Source: Spironucleus salmonicida | Lineage: Eukaryota; Fornicata; Diplomonadida; Hexamitidae | NCBI GenBank assembly: GCA_000497125.2 | Contig: CM035320.1 | Location: forward strand, 1,509,197 to 1,573,196 | Length of the DNA: 64,000 bases | Direction of reading: 5' to 3' | Part shown: positions 44,934 to 54,507 of the stretch, one piece after another | Layout of the letters: every line of letters starts with the position of its first letter | Position numbering within the stretch: the first letter of the stretch is position 1 | Notes under the pieces: model-generated | Told to the model about the DNA's origin: nothing | Seen by the model: only the letters and a program-made list of their open reading frames with translations | Databases searched by the model: none | Program-made: the position numbers and the translations under genes

Positions 44934-45701
44934 TCACTCATTCTCATATATCATCTAAATTTATTCTTCTTCATTACCTCCCATACACCAATATAATCCA
45001 TCTTCTAATTCACTCTTATTCCCTCCATTTTCAATAATCTTAAATCCTCCAAATTCGCATTTATTAAGTCCGAAAAATTTTATCTTCTACTTTTATTCAA
45101 AAACCCAGCCTTCATAATTTACATGCATATGGCTGGCTATCCAAACTAATTGTTGGTTTATTTAAGAAACCTTAAATACTTGTTGGCTATTCTCCCCTTT
45201 TAATTTTCCAAATTTTTTTATAAGCTTACGGTCAAACTTACCAACTCCACTAGGCCACTCATGAGAAATAATATAATGTGGGGTCATACTTGAAGATAGA
45301 TTAGAAATATTAGATGTAGATAAGAAAAATGGGTTGTATTAAGCGGTTGAAGTAATACCAGATATACAATGAAAAATTATTTACCGAGAATTTTTAACAA
45401 ATTTTATAGTTGAGCATCCCGCGACTAGGAAATGCTGTTAGATAAAATGTGGGTGCACTTAACAGTGTTCCGGCAGTTCATGATTCCCAAAAATAGATAA
45501 TATTGGAGTAGTTGATGAGAATTAATTAAATGATCCCTGTTTTTAGTACTTTTAAGGAAGTTTCGCTAGTTTCATTTATTCCATAGAACTAAAAGCCTAC
45601 AAGTCCCCAAGTAATACCAGTAAATCAGGTTATATCTTTTCGATCTATTTTTACACTATATCAAATCGCCCATGTACGCACCCAATAAATAATAATTTCA
45701 T
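44934..45701 (-). CDS. DBR1: RNA lariat debranching enzyme, DBR1-like
   Basis: The product is 255 residues opening MKLLFIGCVHGRFDIVQKQ. DBR1 motifs follow in order: the metal-site CVHG, DLLVLLGDLQAF, KLPQKYQKQGSF, ILSIFGNHELPEH, YIISHEWPSGV and ASHMHVNYEGW, then KIKFFGLNKCE. This order and the LNKC end match DBR1. DBR1 opens the 2'-5' bond of excised intron lariats. Its presence implies that this organism splices at least some introns, although none was seen here. The protein lacks the long C-terminal domain of animal enzymes and is close in size to the catalytic core. The start ATG follows ATACTAATGCAAAATG. Confidence 0.88.
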
Positions 45702-45747
45702 TTTGCATTAGTATAAATATTATACTTATTATTATATAAAAATTGAA
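45702..45747. promoter_or_regulatory. Bidirectional 46-bp promoter region
   Basis: This is the space between the divergent starts of DBR1 and the gene at 45748. It is nearly all A/T (TTGCATTAGTATAAATATTATAC... to ...TATATAAAAATTGAA). Position and composition suggest overlapping promoters. No experimentally defined element can be claimed. Confidence 0.5.
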
Positions 45748-46278
45748 ATGAACGAACAGATAAAAAATGTATATTAAAAAATTAATTAGGGCCTTAAAAA
45801 CGGTGTTAAGTTGATAAATATTTACTCGCCTATGTCTGTTGATATTTCACCTTTGGTGCTCTTTATTTAAGCATAAATTCCAAATATATAAAATTATTAA
45901 TCTAGCTAAAATTATATATCAGGGAGCATAGTCATTTTTTAAAAATTCAGATAGTCTAAGTAGTTAAATCAGCTTTAGTAAAATATTCAATATATCTTAT
46001 TCTCCTCATTTCCGCTATATATTGCTACCATAAGACTCTCATATTCATATGGTTAAACAAATCATCCTATTGTGTACCTTACAAATTAAAAAATATAGAA
46101 CTAGCTCAATTTGATGCACCCAAAATTTAAAGAAGCTATTTTATCAATTCACCGTAAAGAGAATTTAGAATCTTAGTATGTAGATGAAATAAATATACTA
46201 CGATTAAAAGGAATTATTGTGGGAAAGCTAAAAATCAATCTTTCATTAGCCGAGCTGAATGAAATTTTGTCTTAGTGA
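45748..46278 (+). CDS. Hypothetical protein, 176 aa
   Basis: This is an intact frame opening MNEQIKNVYQKINQGLKNGV. It has a central YILFSSFPLYIATIRLSYSY and a helical C-terminal part (NLMHPKFKEAILSIHRKENL to LKINLSLAELNEILSQ). Composition is balanced and the start context is AAATTGAAATG. There is no membrane helix long enough to be sure and no known motif. It is divergent from DBR1, and its 3' end overlaps the proposed start of the next plus-strand gene by 20 bp. Function unknown. Confidence 0.72.
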
Positions 46279-46711
46279 TGAAAACTCATTGCATTGCCCT
46301 TATCCGTACCGTATTTTACCGAACATGTTCTATCCTTTTATCTATTATATTTTTTCAACTTATTATCTAATAATCGCTATTTTGGTCTTAAAGTAAATCG
46401 ATTCTTCACATTCTGACAGTGAAATTAATGATTTCACTTACTGTTTATTTTTCAAGGTATACCTATAAAGAATTTACGACTTATCATATAAATCCTAATT
46501 ACGTGTCGGAATTTTATTGGACACTTCGGAAATTGTTTATTTTTACTTAACTAAAGCTAACTCTAGTGATTATTACTAAAACTAAGAAATATCGTAAATA
46601 GTTGGAGAATTTGTTTCTATTTATTACATTTACTAATCTTTGTATTAAATCAGTGAAGTATAATACATAGTTGAAAAATTTAAAGACGAGTAAACGTTCC
46701 TTTTCATATGA
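46259..46711 (+). CDS. Hypothetical protein, 150 aa, start uncertain
   Basis: This frame reads SLHCPYPYRILPNMFYPF, then a hydrophobic stretch FIYYIFSTYYLIIAILVL followed by a soluble part with SDSEINDFTYCLFFKVYLQR and VGILLDTSEIVYFYLTKANS. The alternating pattern after residue 50 is protein-like, with more acidic residues than the other overlapping frames, which are basic and hydrophobic as expected of shadows. The start at 46259 overlaps the previous gene by 20 bp. An internal ATG at 46325 is the alternative. It may resemble a longin-type small membrane-trafficking protein, but this is speculation. Confidence 0.5.
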
Positions 46712-46758
46712 TTCAAAACTCTATAATTATATAGTAAATATAAATTGGTATTAAGTAA

Positions 46759-47292
46759 ATGCCAGTAATAATGATTCATTAAATACCAGCAAATATAAAG
46801 CCTCATATGTTAAGAACTATTATTGAATAGCATATTAAATGTATAAGATTTTATCTTAGGCCTAGAGAACTTAAAGCTGATAATTAGTATGAAAAGGACG
46901 GATAATACGAATGTGGATTCTTTGAGACACCTGACATCTATGAAGCTAGAGATTTTGTCTAAAAATTCAATGGAAAACATATTACAGCATCATCAAAGTC
47001 AAATACCCTTATTAGAGGTTATGTTTGGTCTATTGAGTTGTTAAATTAAGGTTGGGAAGCTGTCACGTAAAAAACAAAAGATAGGTAATAATAAAGAGAT
47101 ATGATATTATAAACAGAAATGTAGTAGCTTGGAAATTTGAGTAGATAATACTTAGAAAAGTTATAGGCGGATAGAAATAGGAATAAAGACTAAATGTCTT
47201 GTGAATGGATAAGAAAAACAGTTCCCTAAAAAGCAATTCCTTAGAAAGTAGAATTATCACTAGAATAAATTAAATGGACTAAATTTTTGTGA
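46759..47292 (+). CDS. ESF2: Esf2/ABT1-like nucleolar RNA-binding protein
   Basis: The product is 177 residues with an RRM-like region. IHQIPANIKPHMLRTIIEQ corresponds to the family's LSxIPPxMKPxKLRxLLSQ, CIRFYLRPREL to RIYLxPED, and CGFFETPDIYEARDFVQKFN to GWVEFxDKxxAKxVAxxLN. TLIRGYVWSIELL corresponds to DLWNIKYL. The helical C-terminus (LGNLSRQYLEKLQADRNR) is also typical. Esf2/ABT1 assists early 18S rRNA processing in the nucleolus. The protein is shorter than yeast Esf2 (316 aa), lacking its N-terminal extension. Start context TATTAAGTAAATG. Confidence is moderate because the match is by pattern. Confidence 0.7.
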
Positions 47293-47308
47293 AATTATTT
47301 TATGTTAC

Positions 47309-48589
47309 TCACTCTCCAACGTTAAGCTGGAATTAATCATCTAAAAGTATTTATCCATCTTCATATATGGCTTAAATATGATCTTCAAATATTCTAAAAT
47401 TATTACTTAGTGAAATATGACTGAAAGTGGCATTGTATTTTATTAAATCAAATTCAAAATTAACTAAGTACTAATCTTTTGTCGTAAAATGTTTTTATTT
47501 AATAATTAAAAGTTTATTCATAGATTATAAATAATGTTTTAGATTCATAAGATATTATAAACACTAACACTAATTCCATGCAAAATTCATCATAAAATCT
47601 TGTTATTTCTATGTAATTTGTTTATTACGATTCCAAAATAAATCTCTAAGTAGTTTTTAATTAATTTATGGGTTGTTAGTATTGAATAGATCATATCTAA
47701 ATGTCTATATAATATATCTTTTCAGAAACATATATGTTGATGAACTAATGATTACAGAATCAACTAGATCATTGCTAAAAATTGAATCTAATTGTTCTTA
47801 TATATCTGTTGGTGATTTAAGCCTATAATTATATTTAAACACCACTTAAGAATCAGGAATAAATGGGTCAATAATATAGAAATCTTAAGCACTATTTCCT
47901 AAAATTTTTTCTTTAAGTTCTTCTATTTCACCTATATAACTTAAGTCTACTCCATTGTAATAAAATTTCTACCTTTTAGTATGGTTAAAAAACATATTAT
48001 GCCAGCTAGGCGGCTCACCTCTAAGTATTCTATTAAACATTCCTTCCCATTCATACTAATCAGTCATATCCTTAAGACAAAATTTAAACTCACCTATATT
48101 TTAATCGAGTTGTACCCCAAAAAACCTATGGCCAAAATGTTATAACATGATACTCTAAGTCCAGTTCATTTTTTCACAATGAATACATGGTCTCACATTT
48201 GGAGGTAAAAAAGGAATAAAAACAAATATACAGAAAGATTTTGTCTAGATGAAATTAAGAGGATTTATTTCTATTGGATAATTTTTTGTTAATAAAATGT
48301 CTATTGGTTCTGAGTATGCGAGTTAATCAGGTGACGTTTTCTCTTCATCGATTAATGCTAGTTCATTCTAGACCACACAAAACCGCACTAAATTTGGTGG
48401 ATTTGCATAAGAAATATACTTGTAGAATAAATATTATGTATCTAGTTTTGTGTTTAAATGCCACCCATCACCAGAGTATATTAAAGGAACCGATTAGCCG
48501 TAATTAAAATCACCTAATTTTGGATCATTTCCTGTGATATGTAGTGTTGGATGATTGATTTACGAAGGAACAAGAATCTAAATATTCAT
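47309..48589 (-). CDS. CBM20 (starch-binding-like) domain protein, 426 aa
   Basis: The product opens MNIQILVPSQINHPTLHITG and continues NDPKLGDFNYGQSVPL, matching the CBM20 pattern L-x-I-x-G-N-x-x-x-L-G-x-W-x-x-x-x-A-x-x-L (Phe replaces Trp). WHLNTKLDTQYLFYKYISY follows, completing the first ~70 residues. The remaining 350 residues are mixed. They include IFVFIPFLPPNVRPCIHCEKM and a region with YEWEGMFNRILRGEPPSWHN, but no catalytic domain of a glycoside hydrolase was recognised. CBM20 binds starch or glycogen, and in eukaryotes is also found in phosphatases and kinase adaptors. Glycogen targeting is therefore inference. Start ATG after AATATTC region; the 103 bp upstream separate it from the LRR gene. 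Confidence 0.72.
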
Positions 48590-48692
48590 TCTAAAAACAA
48601 TTTATGAACTACTTATTTAACATATATTATTTAATAAATCCGTTTTTAATTTTATATAATAAAATATAATACATTTAAAATAAAATGGACAA

Positions 48693-49484
48693 ATGCTTCA
48701 TACAGATTATATTTAAAATAATTTAGAAAACGAGTAGCGTAAAATTAATTTATTTAACATGATGGTAGTGGATGTAACTGCTTTAGGCGAGTTTGCAAGT
48801 ATAAAATGTATTATTTTAACATCAAATAGAGTTGAAAACTTAGAATTTGTTAAAAATCTTCCTTACCTATAAGAATTATATGCAGCATCTAATAATATTA
48901 AAGATATACGTTAAATTTTATACTTATAATAATCTTGGAGATTATTCAATGTATCATTTCATTCTAATCCATGCTCGTTATCAAAAAATTATAGGTAATA
49001 TATAATAAAAGCCCTACCTCAGATAGTTGTTCTCGATGGGCAAAATATATCAACCCAAGATCGTGCTAAATCTTTAAAGCTATAGTACGATCAAAGGTTT
49101 GATTTTTTTGAAGAGCCGACAGATTTAAAATAGATCCTTAAAGAGCATTCATTACTTAAAAACACTGTATCAAGTATATATAAAGAAGAGCAAAAATTCA
49201 ACATAAATGCACAAAAAATACTTAACAGAATGATTATAAAAGAGAAAGAATTAGAGCATGAAAAATATCTAAATTAAAACATTACGATTTAATAGAAAAG
49301 ATCAGAAATTTCCAATACTTTTGATATTAGTTAATTACAAGATGTAATTTTAAAATAGGAATCTCATATCAGTGAATCAACTAACCGAATAATGATAACT
49401 GTTTATATGCTGATTTAAGTTTTGGGTCAAGACGACTTAAATTATATTTTATAGTATATTTAAAATAAATGCTAATAAGAATGA
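48693..49484 (+). CDS. Leucine-rich-repeat protein with LRRcap-like end, 263 aa
   Basis: The product has LRR units in its first 130 residues: IKCIILTSNRVENLEFVKNL and LQELYAASNNIKDIRQILY. A cap region SNPCSLSKNYRQYIIKALPQ plus IVVLDGQNI follows. NPC...YR..vi..LP.l..LDg is the conserved end of SDS22-like and axonemal LRR proteins (CFAP410, LRRC-type). After the LRRs comes a coiled-coil region (KILNRMIIKEKELEHEKYL). CFAP410 is a ciliary base protein; the similarity here is to the class rather than proven orthology. An earlier ATG at 48685 belongs to another frame that stops early. The gene is intact and 31 bp from the TMEM222-like gene. Confidence 0.8.
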
Positions 49485-49514
49485 TATATAAATAGTGATT
49501 ATTATTTATTAAAA

Positions 49515-49928
49515 ATGAATCCTTATTCTATTGTATGGGCACCTATTCCATGTATTTCAATTATACCAATTATAGGCCATATGGGTATAACTGATTCAAA
49601 TGGTATAATTTATGATTTTGGTGGTAGTTATTTTATTAATATAGATTAATAAAATACTTCATTCGGTGCACCTACTCGGCACTATTCTCTTGGGTTAGAA
49701 TTATTATAAGATCAGATAGAGCGATGGGACGGTTGTATATAAAAATATTCATAGTAGTATAAAGTTATGTAATATAGTCTATTTACTAATAACTGTCATC
49801 ATTTTATTATAAATATATTATATGATCTCAAAATTATAAATAGCCTCTCTGTATTACGCTTTACATTAAAATATCGACCTTATATGATAAAATTTAAATC
49901 TGTTAAAGTATAATAGTTATATGATTGA
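49515..49928 (+). CDS. TMEM222: TMEM222/RTE1-like (DUF778) protein
   Basis: The product is 137 residues beginning SIVWAPIPCISIIPIIGHMG. It continues ITDSNGIIYDFGGSYFINID, SFGAPTRHYSLGLEL, then WDGCIQKYSQQYK and LFTNNCHHFIINILYDL. These blocks (CIVWTPIP, PFIGHMGI, G-I-DF-G-Y, FG-PTRY, WD, NCHSHVA-LN) match DUF778 along its length. Plant RTE1 and animal TMEM222 are small membrane proteins of the ER/Golgi; the animal one is linked to neural development. The molecular activity is not known for the family. Membrane segments here are weak but two are plausible. Start follows TTTATTAAAAATG. Spacing to DTWD1 is 26 bp. Confidence 0.86.
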
Positions 49929-49954
49929 TTACAAATTTACTTTTCCATTTTAAA

Positions 49955-50698
49955 ATGTCATTATTTTCAGAACTTAATCTACCTATCAATCCATTAGATC
50001 TCTTGTAGATTTCTAGGAGGTAACCATGTCCAAAGTGTAGTAAAATGTCACACTGGTATTGTAGTTCTTGTGGTATCCCTGTTACAATCCCAAAAATTGA
50101 TGTTCCTAGTTTACCAATACCACTAACAACTTTGTTTTATCCTGGAGAAAATTTGAAAAAATCATCTGTTCAATTAGTAAATGCGTTGTAAATAGAAAAT
50201 TTTAACGTAGATATTATAGATTTTTAAAAGAAACCAGAAGATGGTTCAATATTATTATTCCCGTCAGAAGATGCTGTAGAACTATCCAGTATAAATTTAA
50301 AGGAAACAAAACATATTTATGTATTGGACTGTACATGGCCATAAGCGTATAAATGTATTTAATCAAATTTCCTTTTAAATATATAAAAAGTAAAAATATG
50401 TAACCATAAGACTGAATTTTGGAGGCCACATGGAAAAGGGGAAAATAGTTCGTATTTAAGTACTTGTGAGTGCATCTATTGGTTGAATAAGGAAATATCC
50501 TCGTTGCTAGAATTAAACTAGAATTATGATGGAATAATGACACTATTTGTTGCACAGGCGTGCCTTGTTAAGTAATAAATGTACTAATAAGGAAGAGTTG
50601 TTATAGCACTAGGAAGAAAGGGTGAAAAGTAGTATGGCGGATGGTTAGATTTAGAAAAATCATTAAAAGATAAATATGAAACGAATGACAGTCATTGA
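49955..50698 (+). CDS. DTWD1: DTW-domain tRNA-uridine aminocarboxypropyltransferase, DTWD1-like
   Basis: The product is 247 residues. Near residue 27 is a Cys pair-type finger CPKCSKMSHWYCSSCG, common at the start of DTWD1. The DTW motif is YVLDCTWPQAYKCIQ near residue 125. FWRPHGKGENSSYLSTCE follows, corresponding to the family's (Y/F)xxR-xxLST-EA region. DTW enzymes place an aminocarboxypropyl group from S-adenosylmethionine on tRNA uridine (acp3U). LLNIQKVKI precedes the substrate-binding part. The start ATG follows CATTTTAAAATG. The 3' end overlaps the stop of the inositol kinase gene on the opposite strand by 7 bp, a rare case of coding overlap here. Confidence 0.85.
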
Positions 50699-51339
50699 GT
50701 GAATAATCTAACTATGTTTTTAAGAATTTGTACCATATTATCTTTATAAAGTAGATTGGTGCTTGAGTTGGCAAAATCAATAAGCTTAATTGATAAATTA
50801 TTCACACTGTCATAATAAATTAATAAACCTGTTCCAAATAACTCTGTTTGATGGTATTAAATGACTTATATCATACTTGAGATAGTTCTTATAAATTCGT
50901 CCTTATTTTAATTGACAAAATTTACTAGAATATCCTACAAATCCAATTCTGATAATTAATAACCATATTTACTAGTTATATTCCTATAGCCATCAAATCC
51001 TTATTGTAGGCGAAAGCCTAGAGTCTAAGATGTAGAGCTTCTGCATTTGTTGATATGGGATTGAATTTTTAGTTTATTCCTAGGAGTCACTGAAAGAAAA
51101 CCTAACTTTAAATCTAAGAAAGTAATTATGTCTAACCAGTCAAGTTTAATTATGTGTGAATTTTGCTTGTATCCACGATCTAAACTCAAAATAACCTATT
51201 TGCATGGAATAGTTATTTTTTCGAACCCAGTTGGTAGATTTTGATAAAAATACGCTTCATAATAATTAGTTTCTTTTACAAACAGCCCTTCTTCATCAAT
51301 CCAAACCAAGCTATGTGATTTGAACAAAATTTTACCCAT
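50692..51339 (-). CDS. Inositol polyphosphate kinase (IPK/IPMK-IP6K family)
   Basis: The product is 215 residues. It shows the family's catalytic signature in order: DIITFLDLKLGFLSVTPRNK (P-x-x-x-D-x-K-x-G, with the first Pro replaced), QTLGFRLQQGFDGY (LGxRxxG), then ELFGTGLLIYYD (SSLLxxYD) and LSIKLIDFANSSTN (IDFAH). The C-terminal metal-binding Asp of IDFA is intact. Inositol polyphosphate kinases add phosphate to inositol phosphates and can make pyrophosphates that signal phosphate status. At 215 aa it is near the minimal catalytic core; the Entamoeba IP6K is of similar size. Which member of the family it is cannot be told. Start ATG lies in a G-rich context (GGGAATGGG), unusual here. Confidence 0.78.
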
Positions 51340-51384
51340 TCCCACCTCTCCAAACCAATAAAATATACCATAATATAATAATGC

Positions 51385-52647
51385 TCACTGAACTAAAAAT
51401 TTTGCCCGGGAAACCTGGTCCCCCAATTAAACTGCTCCTGTGCATAGTCCCCGGTCCAATTTTTCCAAAGCGACGTCCTCCCCGTCTCTGAAAAGCTCAG
51501 AATTGATAACCACAGATACCCCTTAATGAATCCTGTGCCAGCAGCCGAATTCCTGCTTCTCAGCCCCCATTCCGTCTACCACGATGCTGATCGCATCGTG
51601 CAGCATCTCTTTCTTCAGAATTTCGTCCTCGGCCGTGTCTGCCGAGAGCGACGGGCACGCGTTAACCTCGAGCAGGCTCACCCTAAGCTCGTCGTCGAAC
51701 ATGACGTCGAACCCGTATACCTCGAAACTGCACTTGTTTTGGTTCATCTGTCCGGCCACAATCTGCAGAATCCGTACTATTAGCTTTTCGGTTTCTCGAA
51801 ACGCCGATCGTGTGTTCTGCTCGCCTGTCAAGTTGCACATGTACTCAAAAAGGTCCTGAACTGTCCATTTCGCGCCGTCCAGATTTTTGTTGTAGGCGTT
51901 CGTGTGCTTTTGGATGGCTATGTTCGTCAAATGGGCAGAGGGGTCTGCGCTTTTCTCGTATTTTGTGAGTGCAAACCGCGCGAAGCCCTGCCTGCAAATC
52001 CAGATATCCAATGGCTGGAAGGAGCGGACCAGCACGTAGAGGCGCAGGTCGAATTTGTGCTGGTTGATTAGCAGCGGGTTGTGAATATATTTTTGGACCA
52101 AGTACAGCTGAAGGCCAGATTTAATGTTAGATTCTTCTAGCTTGAAATCTAGCTTGAAATCTAGCGCTTCTGCCTGCTTGCAGATCTCCGGGTAGTCCTG
52201 TTTGTACCAGTCTTAAATTTCAAAGTATTTGGCCATAAAAATTCCTTTGCCCTACGCTCGATTTGCTGGTTTTACTATGTAGGTTGTCTGGTTGTCTTTT
52301 TTCTGTTAAAATTGTGACCAATTTTAGGGCAAAATGAACGTTTCTGGCATTATAGCGAAGGCATTTAGTAGTTTTGGTGAAAACTTATGGAGAAAACGAA
52401 GAGTTTTGTTGATATTCATAGCGAGCAGATCCTTTCTAGTAATAACTTAATGATTCTGGAAGTGATTTATGTAAAAGTTCTTGGAGTTAATGAGGGCAGC
52501 ATTTTTTTTGTACGCCTCTGCCAACTCATATTTTTCGAGCCAAGCAAAATTATATTAGTCATCCTAAGTCTCCACCCAGTTTCGTTCTAATGCTACTCTG
52601 TATATTGTATTTCTGAAGTGCATTTTGAATTTGAACTGAAGGTTCAT
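51385..52647 (-). CDS. TTLL9: Tubulin tyrosine ligase-like glutamylase, TTLL9-like
   Basis: The product is 420 residues. TTLL blocks run in order: FRNTIYRVALERNWVETQDD near residue 11, FYINHFQNHQVITRKDLLAM, MPETFILPQNWSQF, then the ATP-grasp core YIVKPANRAQGKGIFM, LVQKYIHNPLLINQHKFDLR and LYVLVRSFQPLDIWI. LTNIAIQKHTNAY and FEVYGFDVMFDD with LLEVNACPSL complete the nucleotide and Mg sites. The N-terminal pattern best fits TTLL9, an axonemal polyglutamylase. The 3' half of the coding strand is far richer in G+C (about 55% in bases 51661-51720, against 25% at 52681-52740), so it stands out sharply. A 12-bp tandem repeat (CTTGAAATCTAG twice) lies near 52139-52162. The standard code yields a truncated ORF. 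Confidence 0.9.
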
Positions 52648-52689
52648 TTTTTATTTAAAATTAATATTATATGCTAAATAGAAAGTTAA

Positions 52690-53520
52690 TCAATCCCTAA
52701 ATTTTCTATCATTTCTTTAGATTTCTTCAATCCTTAACTTTTCATTATTGGCTTCCTTATAATTCTATTACAAGAAAAGTTAAATATCATGACGTAGCAA
52801 GCAGTCACTTTGACATTTATTTATATTTGTTATTACATATTCTGGTTGCTGATTGTTGAAAGAAATAAATTGTTATTTATACTTCAGCCCACTGACAAAA
52901 TCACCTTCTAAGTTTAATTGATCACATTTAATCTGCCCGTTTTTAGAAAAACCAATAACAAATGTTGGTTCAACACTTATATCATTTAAATTTTAAATAG
53001 ATGATATAGGGCCTTTATAATCTAGCCAAACTTTCGATTCCCCTTGAAATACACCTTAACGCTCATCAGTAAACAGTCCTTGTACTTTGAAATCAGGAAA
53101 ACTAAATGCATCAATTTTTTCATTCCTGATTACTAATGTGATTCCAGATCTTTAAATTAAGACGCCGTTTGCCTTTAGACTAACTGATAAAGCTACCAAA
53201 CTTCTTATTTCGTAATCTTTTGCTTTAATACGAATAATACATGTTGTTGGATGATTTTAAATTTGTTCGCAAGATATCTTATTACCATTTACTTCAATAT
53301 ATAGTGTTTCCCCGATAATAGGATTAAATGGTTTTCGTTAGCACAAAATAGAAGCATGTAAACATTTGAAAAGATAAACAATAAAATCTTAATCCCAGTC
53401 TAATAAATGTTCTGAGAAAACTTAAAGTTAACTTTTACCAACAAAAACACCCTTAGTAACTGGAATTGCTGTCCTCATAATGTTTCCAGTAAGTAAGTTC
53501 CGACCTAAATCTTTAACCAT
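52690..53520 (-). CDS. Oxysterol-binding-protein-related protein (ORP), divergent fingerprint
   Basis: The product is 276 residues from ATG after TTAGCATTATAAATG. ORP blocks run in order: CLHASILCQRKPFNPIIGET (family KPFNPxLGE), then CEQIQNHPTTCII where the fingerprint EQVSHHPP should be. GLFTDERQGVFQGESKVWLD comes later, then IQRNDRKFRD at the C-terminus as in ORPs. The lipid-contact fingerprint is degenerate: the first His of the HH pair is Asn and the second Pro is Thr, so lipid or PI4P exchange may be altered. There are no PH or FFAT motifs, so this is a short ORP. An ATG eleven codons upstream is possible. It lies 40 bp from the next gene's stop. Confidence 0.78.
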
Positions 53521-53560
53521 TTATAATGCTAATAATCTTTATCCCTAAACCATCTCCTCA

Positions 53561-54475
53561 TCATTCAGTTGAATCATTATCTTTATTAACAAAACGTTCG
53601 TATTTTAAAATTTCTTACTAAGCTTTCTCAATCTCCTCTTGAATTGTTCCCCCACGGGGCAATGTTAAAATTTGTCTTGAATAATCTTTGAAATTTGTAA
53701 CATTTATTGGATCAAATGTTGATTAGAATTTCTACTAAATCTAAATCTGAAATTTATCTAAATTATAAGAACATATAACATTATCAAAATTATCAAATTA
53801 TATAGAATTAAAAAGTTTAAAACTAGCCAAAACACATACTAACATTTCTTTTTACTATAAGATTCGCTCTCTATCAATTTTTTGAAGATACTTCAAAGAG
53901 TTAATTTCAAATTGAGATAACAATTTCTCTTACTCTGTTGTTTTTTCTACAGTATCAAACTATTTTTTAACAAGCTTTTCTAGTTTTTCCTCTTATTTTT
54001 GCAGCTTTGTTTAATTTGACAAAACTGGATTGAGTTCCAGCTCTAGGTTACGTTTTTAAACTTTATGTGCATTTAGTTTTACCAGACTTTCGTCTTTCTC
54101 AACCTGAAATCGCAATTTATTTACTAAATTTTAATTATATGATGATTTAGTTTTTATTATTCCTAGCTTTTCCTTAGAATTCTAGTTTAATTTTTATTAT
54201 TTTGAAATTATTGTACTCAATTAATTCGACAATTGATAAAATAATTTTGATTACTATGATATAATATTAAGTATCTATGAGCTGCAAAACTCATCAGAAT
54301 AATCATTAATTTAATGATTTTACAACATTTTTTACAGTTTCTAGAACCCCTCAAAGTAAAAGCTTTATAATTTCTCAAAAAGTAATATTTATTACTGATT
54401 TGAGATAATTTTGTCATTAATATTCGCTAATATTTCAATTGAGTTACCAAAACAGGATTAATACAAAATTGTCAT
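53561..54475 (-). CDS. Coiled-coil protein, 304 aa
   Basis: This is a 305-codon frame starting MTILYQSCFGNSIEILANIN after TACTAGAAAATG. The middle is coiled coil (LELELNPVLSN to LQKQEEKLEKLVKKQFDTVE and QEKLLSQFEINSLKYLQKID). After about residue 200 there is a cysteine-bearing helix and a segment FDPINVTNFKDYSRQILTLP followed by RGGTIQEEIEKAQQEILKY. No known domain. It lies 40 bp upstream of the ORP gene and 32 bp downstream of the giant coiled-coil gene, all minus. Function unknown. Confidence 0.76.
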
Positions 54476-54507
54476 TTTCTAGTATAATAGTATATAATAA
54501 AATAATA

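Noticed and set aside
46278-46826. A 182-codon plus-strand ORF starting MKTHCIALIRTVFYR.
   Set aside because: It is basic and hydrophobic, as expected of a shadow frame, and overlaps both the 46259-46711 frame and the Esf2-like gene, which have better composition.
51526-51859. Plus-strand ORFs of 85 and 91 codons over the TTLL9 gene.
   Set aside because: They are antisense shadows in a G+C-rich part of a clear TTLL gene.
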